Position numbers and translations under genes: made by a program
Assembly: GCF_001865675.1 (NCBI RefSeq)
Contig: NZ_CP011319.1
Coordinates: forward strand, 3,782,001 to 3,846,000
Direction of reading: 5' to 3'
Source: Janthinobacterium sp. 1_2014MBL_MicDiv
GTDB taxonomy: Bacteria; Pseudomonadota; Gammaproteobacteria; Burkholderiales; Burkholderiaceae_D
DNA length: 64,000 bases
Notes under the pieces: model-generated
What the model was told of the DNA's origin: nothing
Database searches by the model: none
Seen by the model: only the letters and a program-made list of their open reading frames with translations
Part shown: positions 63,122-64,000 of the stretch, one piece after another
Layout of the letters: every line of letters begins with the position of its first letter
Numbering within the stretch: the stretch's first letter is position 1

Positions 63122-63349
63122 ATGGCCGACTACAAGAATCCCAGCTACGTGGCCCGCTCCATGCATCCGCGCTTCGACGAACTGACGTCGCCCGGCGAAG
63201 CCGTGCCGTATTCGGGCATTTACCGCTGCGACGGCTGCGCGCATGAAATCGTCTCGACGGAAGGCCACGTCATGCCGCCGCAAAACCACCACCAGCACAG
63301 CAGCGAGCAGGGCGCGATCCGCTGGCGCCTGATCGTCAGCCCCCGCTGA
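63122..63349 (+). CDS. small zinc-ribbon-like protein
   Basis: A 75-residue protein from ATG 63122 with AGAGGAACCC upstream. It contains YRCDGCAHEIVSTEGHVMPP with CxxC, then a His-rich stretch QNHHQHSSEQGAIRWRLIV. This suggests a metal-binding fold resembling the short protein L-like families seen in proteobacteria. Its role is unknown. Confidence 0.65.
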   Translation: MADYKNPSYVARSMHPRFDELTSPGEAVPYSGIYRCDGCAHEIVSTEGHVMPPQNHHQHSSEQGAIRWRLIVSPR

Positions 63350-63360
63350 CGGCGGCGCGC

Positions 63361-63402
63361 GATTGTGCGTGGATTGTGCGTGGATTGTGCGTGGATTGTG
63401 CG
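63361..63402. repeat. 11-bp tandem repeat, about 3.8 copies
   Basis: GATTGTGCGTG is repeated at 63361, 63372, 63383 and, partially, at 63394, just after the zinc-ribbon gene. The repeats are perfect, so copy number may vary between strains. Confidence 0.9.
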
Positions 63403-63482
63403 GCGCAGATTGACAGGCGCCGGGCGCCGGCCGATACTTGATTCATCCCGGATCGCCAATAGAACGCCACTGGAACGCCCGC

Positions 63483-63887
63483 ATGCGCATCGTCGATTTT
63501 GAAGTCCGCAAGGAGTGCCCGCCGCAGCTGTGCGACTGCGAGCGCGAGCGGCTGCTCGCCGATCCGCAGGCGGATGTCACCATCCTGCGCCTGAACCTGA
63601 CGGAAGAAAAGCGCCTGCTCGCGCATATCGACGGCATTGCCACGTATGCGCAGCTGAAACAGCTGCAGCAGCGCCTGCAGGCCAACCTGGGAGTGGAACT
63701 GCAGATTGCGCCGGGCGGCGGCGAAGTGCGCACCGTGCGCGGCTTCCAGATCCGCCTGCTCGAGCGTCCGGGCCTGTGCCGCAAGACGCGCGCCGCCATC
63801 CCCGCCGCCGTGCGGCGCTGCCTGGCCGCGCATCCCGAGATCGCGTTTGCGATCCTGAATGAAAACGATCTGCTCGGCGGGGTGTGA
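63483..63887 (+). CDS. unknown 134-residue protein
   Basis: The protein starts at ATG 63483 (MRIVDFEVRKECPPQLCDCERE) and is soluble. A Cys cluster near the N-terminus (C-x4-C-x-C) could bind a metal or iron-sulfur cluster. A central helical part contains TYAQLKQLQQRLQANLGVE. I do not recognise a family. A REP-like repeat lies 8 bp after it. Confidence 0.6.
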   Translation: MRIVDFEVRKECPPQLCDCERERLLADPQADVTILRLNLTEEKRLLAHIDGIATYAQLKQLQQRLQANLGVELQIAPGGGEVRTVRGFQIRLLERPGLCRKTRAAIPAAVRRCLAAHPEIAFAILNENDLLGGV

Positions 63888-63894
63888 ACCGGGC

Positions 63895-63983
63895 AGGTCG
63901 GATTAGCGGGCACCGCGTAATCCGACACCATTGTTGGCGTATGTGCGAATGTCGGATTACGCTCCGCTAATCCGACCTACGCC
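63895..63983. repeat. REP-like inverted repeat, copy 3
   Basis: Arms AGGTCGGATTAGCGG (63895-63909) and CCGCTAATCCGACCT (63964-63978) are perfect 15-bp complements, with inner TAATCCGACA and TGTCGGATTA. The family is that of the copies at 21.9 and 31.0 kb. The last 17 bases of the window hold nothing recognisable. Confidence 0.85.
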
Positions 63984-64000
63984 GTCACGCCGGCACGGAT

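Overview
The window looks like the chromosome of a GC-rich betaproteobacterium, most likely of the family Oxalobacteraceae (Janthinobacterium, Duganella or Massilia-like). This is inferred from codon and base usage, the mix of gene families, and the FNR-type and NrdR-type sites; no rRNA or other taxonomic marker is present to settle it. No tRNA, rRNA, CRISPR array, insertion sequence or prophage was recognised.

Layout. 0.2-12.8 kb: an ArgP-like regulator, a lipoprotein esterase, a phasin, a minus-strand group (secreted creatininase, beta-propeller, PPOX-type flavoprotein, VOC protein, DUF2628 protein), a uridine kinase, a chemoreceptor, a patatin-like protein without the usual catalytic dyad, and a LysR regulator divergent from an MFS transporter (to 14.4 kb). 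14.5-27.0 kb: a maltose/maltodextrin regulon with LacI-type regulator, LamB-type porin, cytoplasmic alpha-glucosidase, MalK-E-F-G importer, exported amylase and a PfkB kinase. Two matching promoters carry TCAAAGCGCTTTGA operators. 27.0-31.0 kb: MetY, an AraC-GyrI regulator, and an SDR/TetR divergent pair with a 26-bp palindrome between them.

31.0-38.9 kb: a tightly overlapping seven-gene minus-strand operon. In order of transcription it encodes a MoxR-type AAA+ ATPase, two proteins of unknown function, a protein joining a HExxH zincin-like domain to a vWA domain, another unknown protein, a PaaK/CapK-like adenylate-forming enzyme and a NadR-like NMN adenylyltransferase/ribosylnicotinamide kinase. 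I know of no described system with this composition, and it is the best candidate here for a new one. 39.0-43.7 kb: a TolC-HlyD-ABC2-ABC2 exporter set with no ATPase gene. 43.9-49.0 kb: aspartate 4-decarboxylase with two AspT-type exchangers.

49.2-56.5 kb: after a solute-binding protein comes an anaerobic-lifestyle block: a variant HMA protein, UbiT-UbiV-UbiU (oxygen-independent ubiquinone synthesis) and class III ribonucleotide reductase with activase. FNR-like boxes lie upstream of three of these units and two NrdR boxes precede nrdD. The glycyl-radical domain of NrdD is a separate, translationally coupled 66-residue protein. 56.6-61.2 kb: a Pls/PosA-type single-module NRPS with its own phosphopantetheinyl transferase, followed by a 32-residue membrane peptide on the other strand. 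61.4-63.9 kb: a LysR regulator, an orphan TrpF-like protein and two small proteins.

Three copies of a GTAGGTCGGATTAG-type inverted repeat occur at 21.9, 31.0 and 63.9 kb. One sits inside the maltose operon and another supplies the stop codons of two convergent genes.
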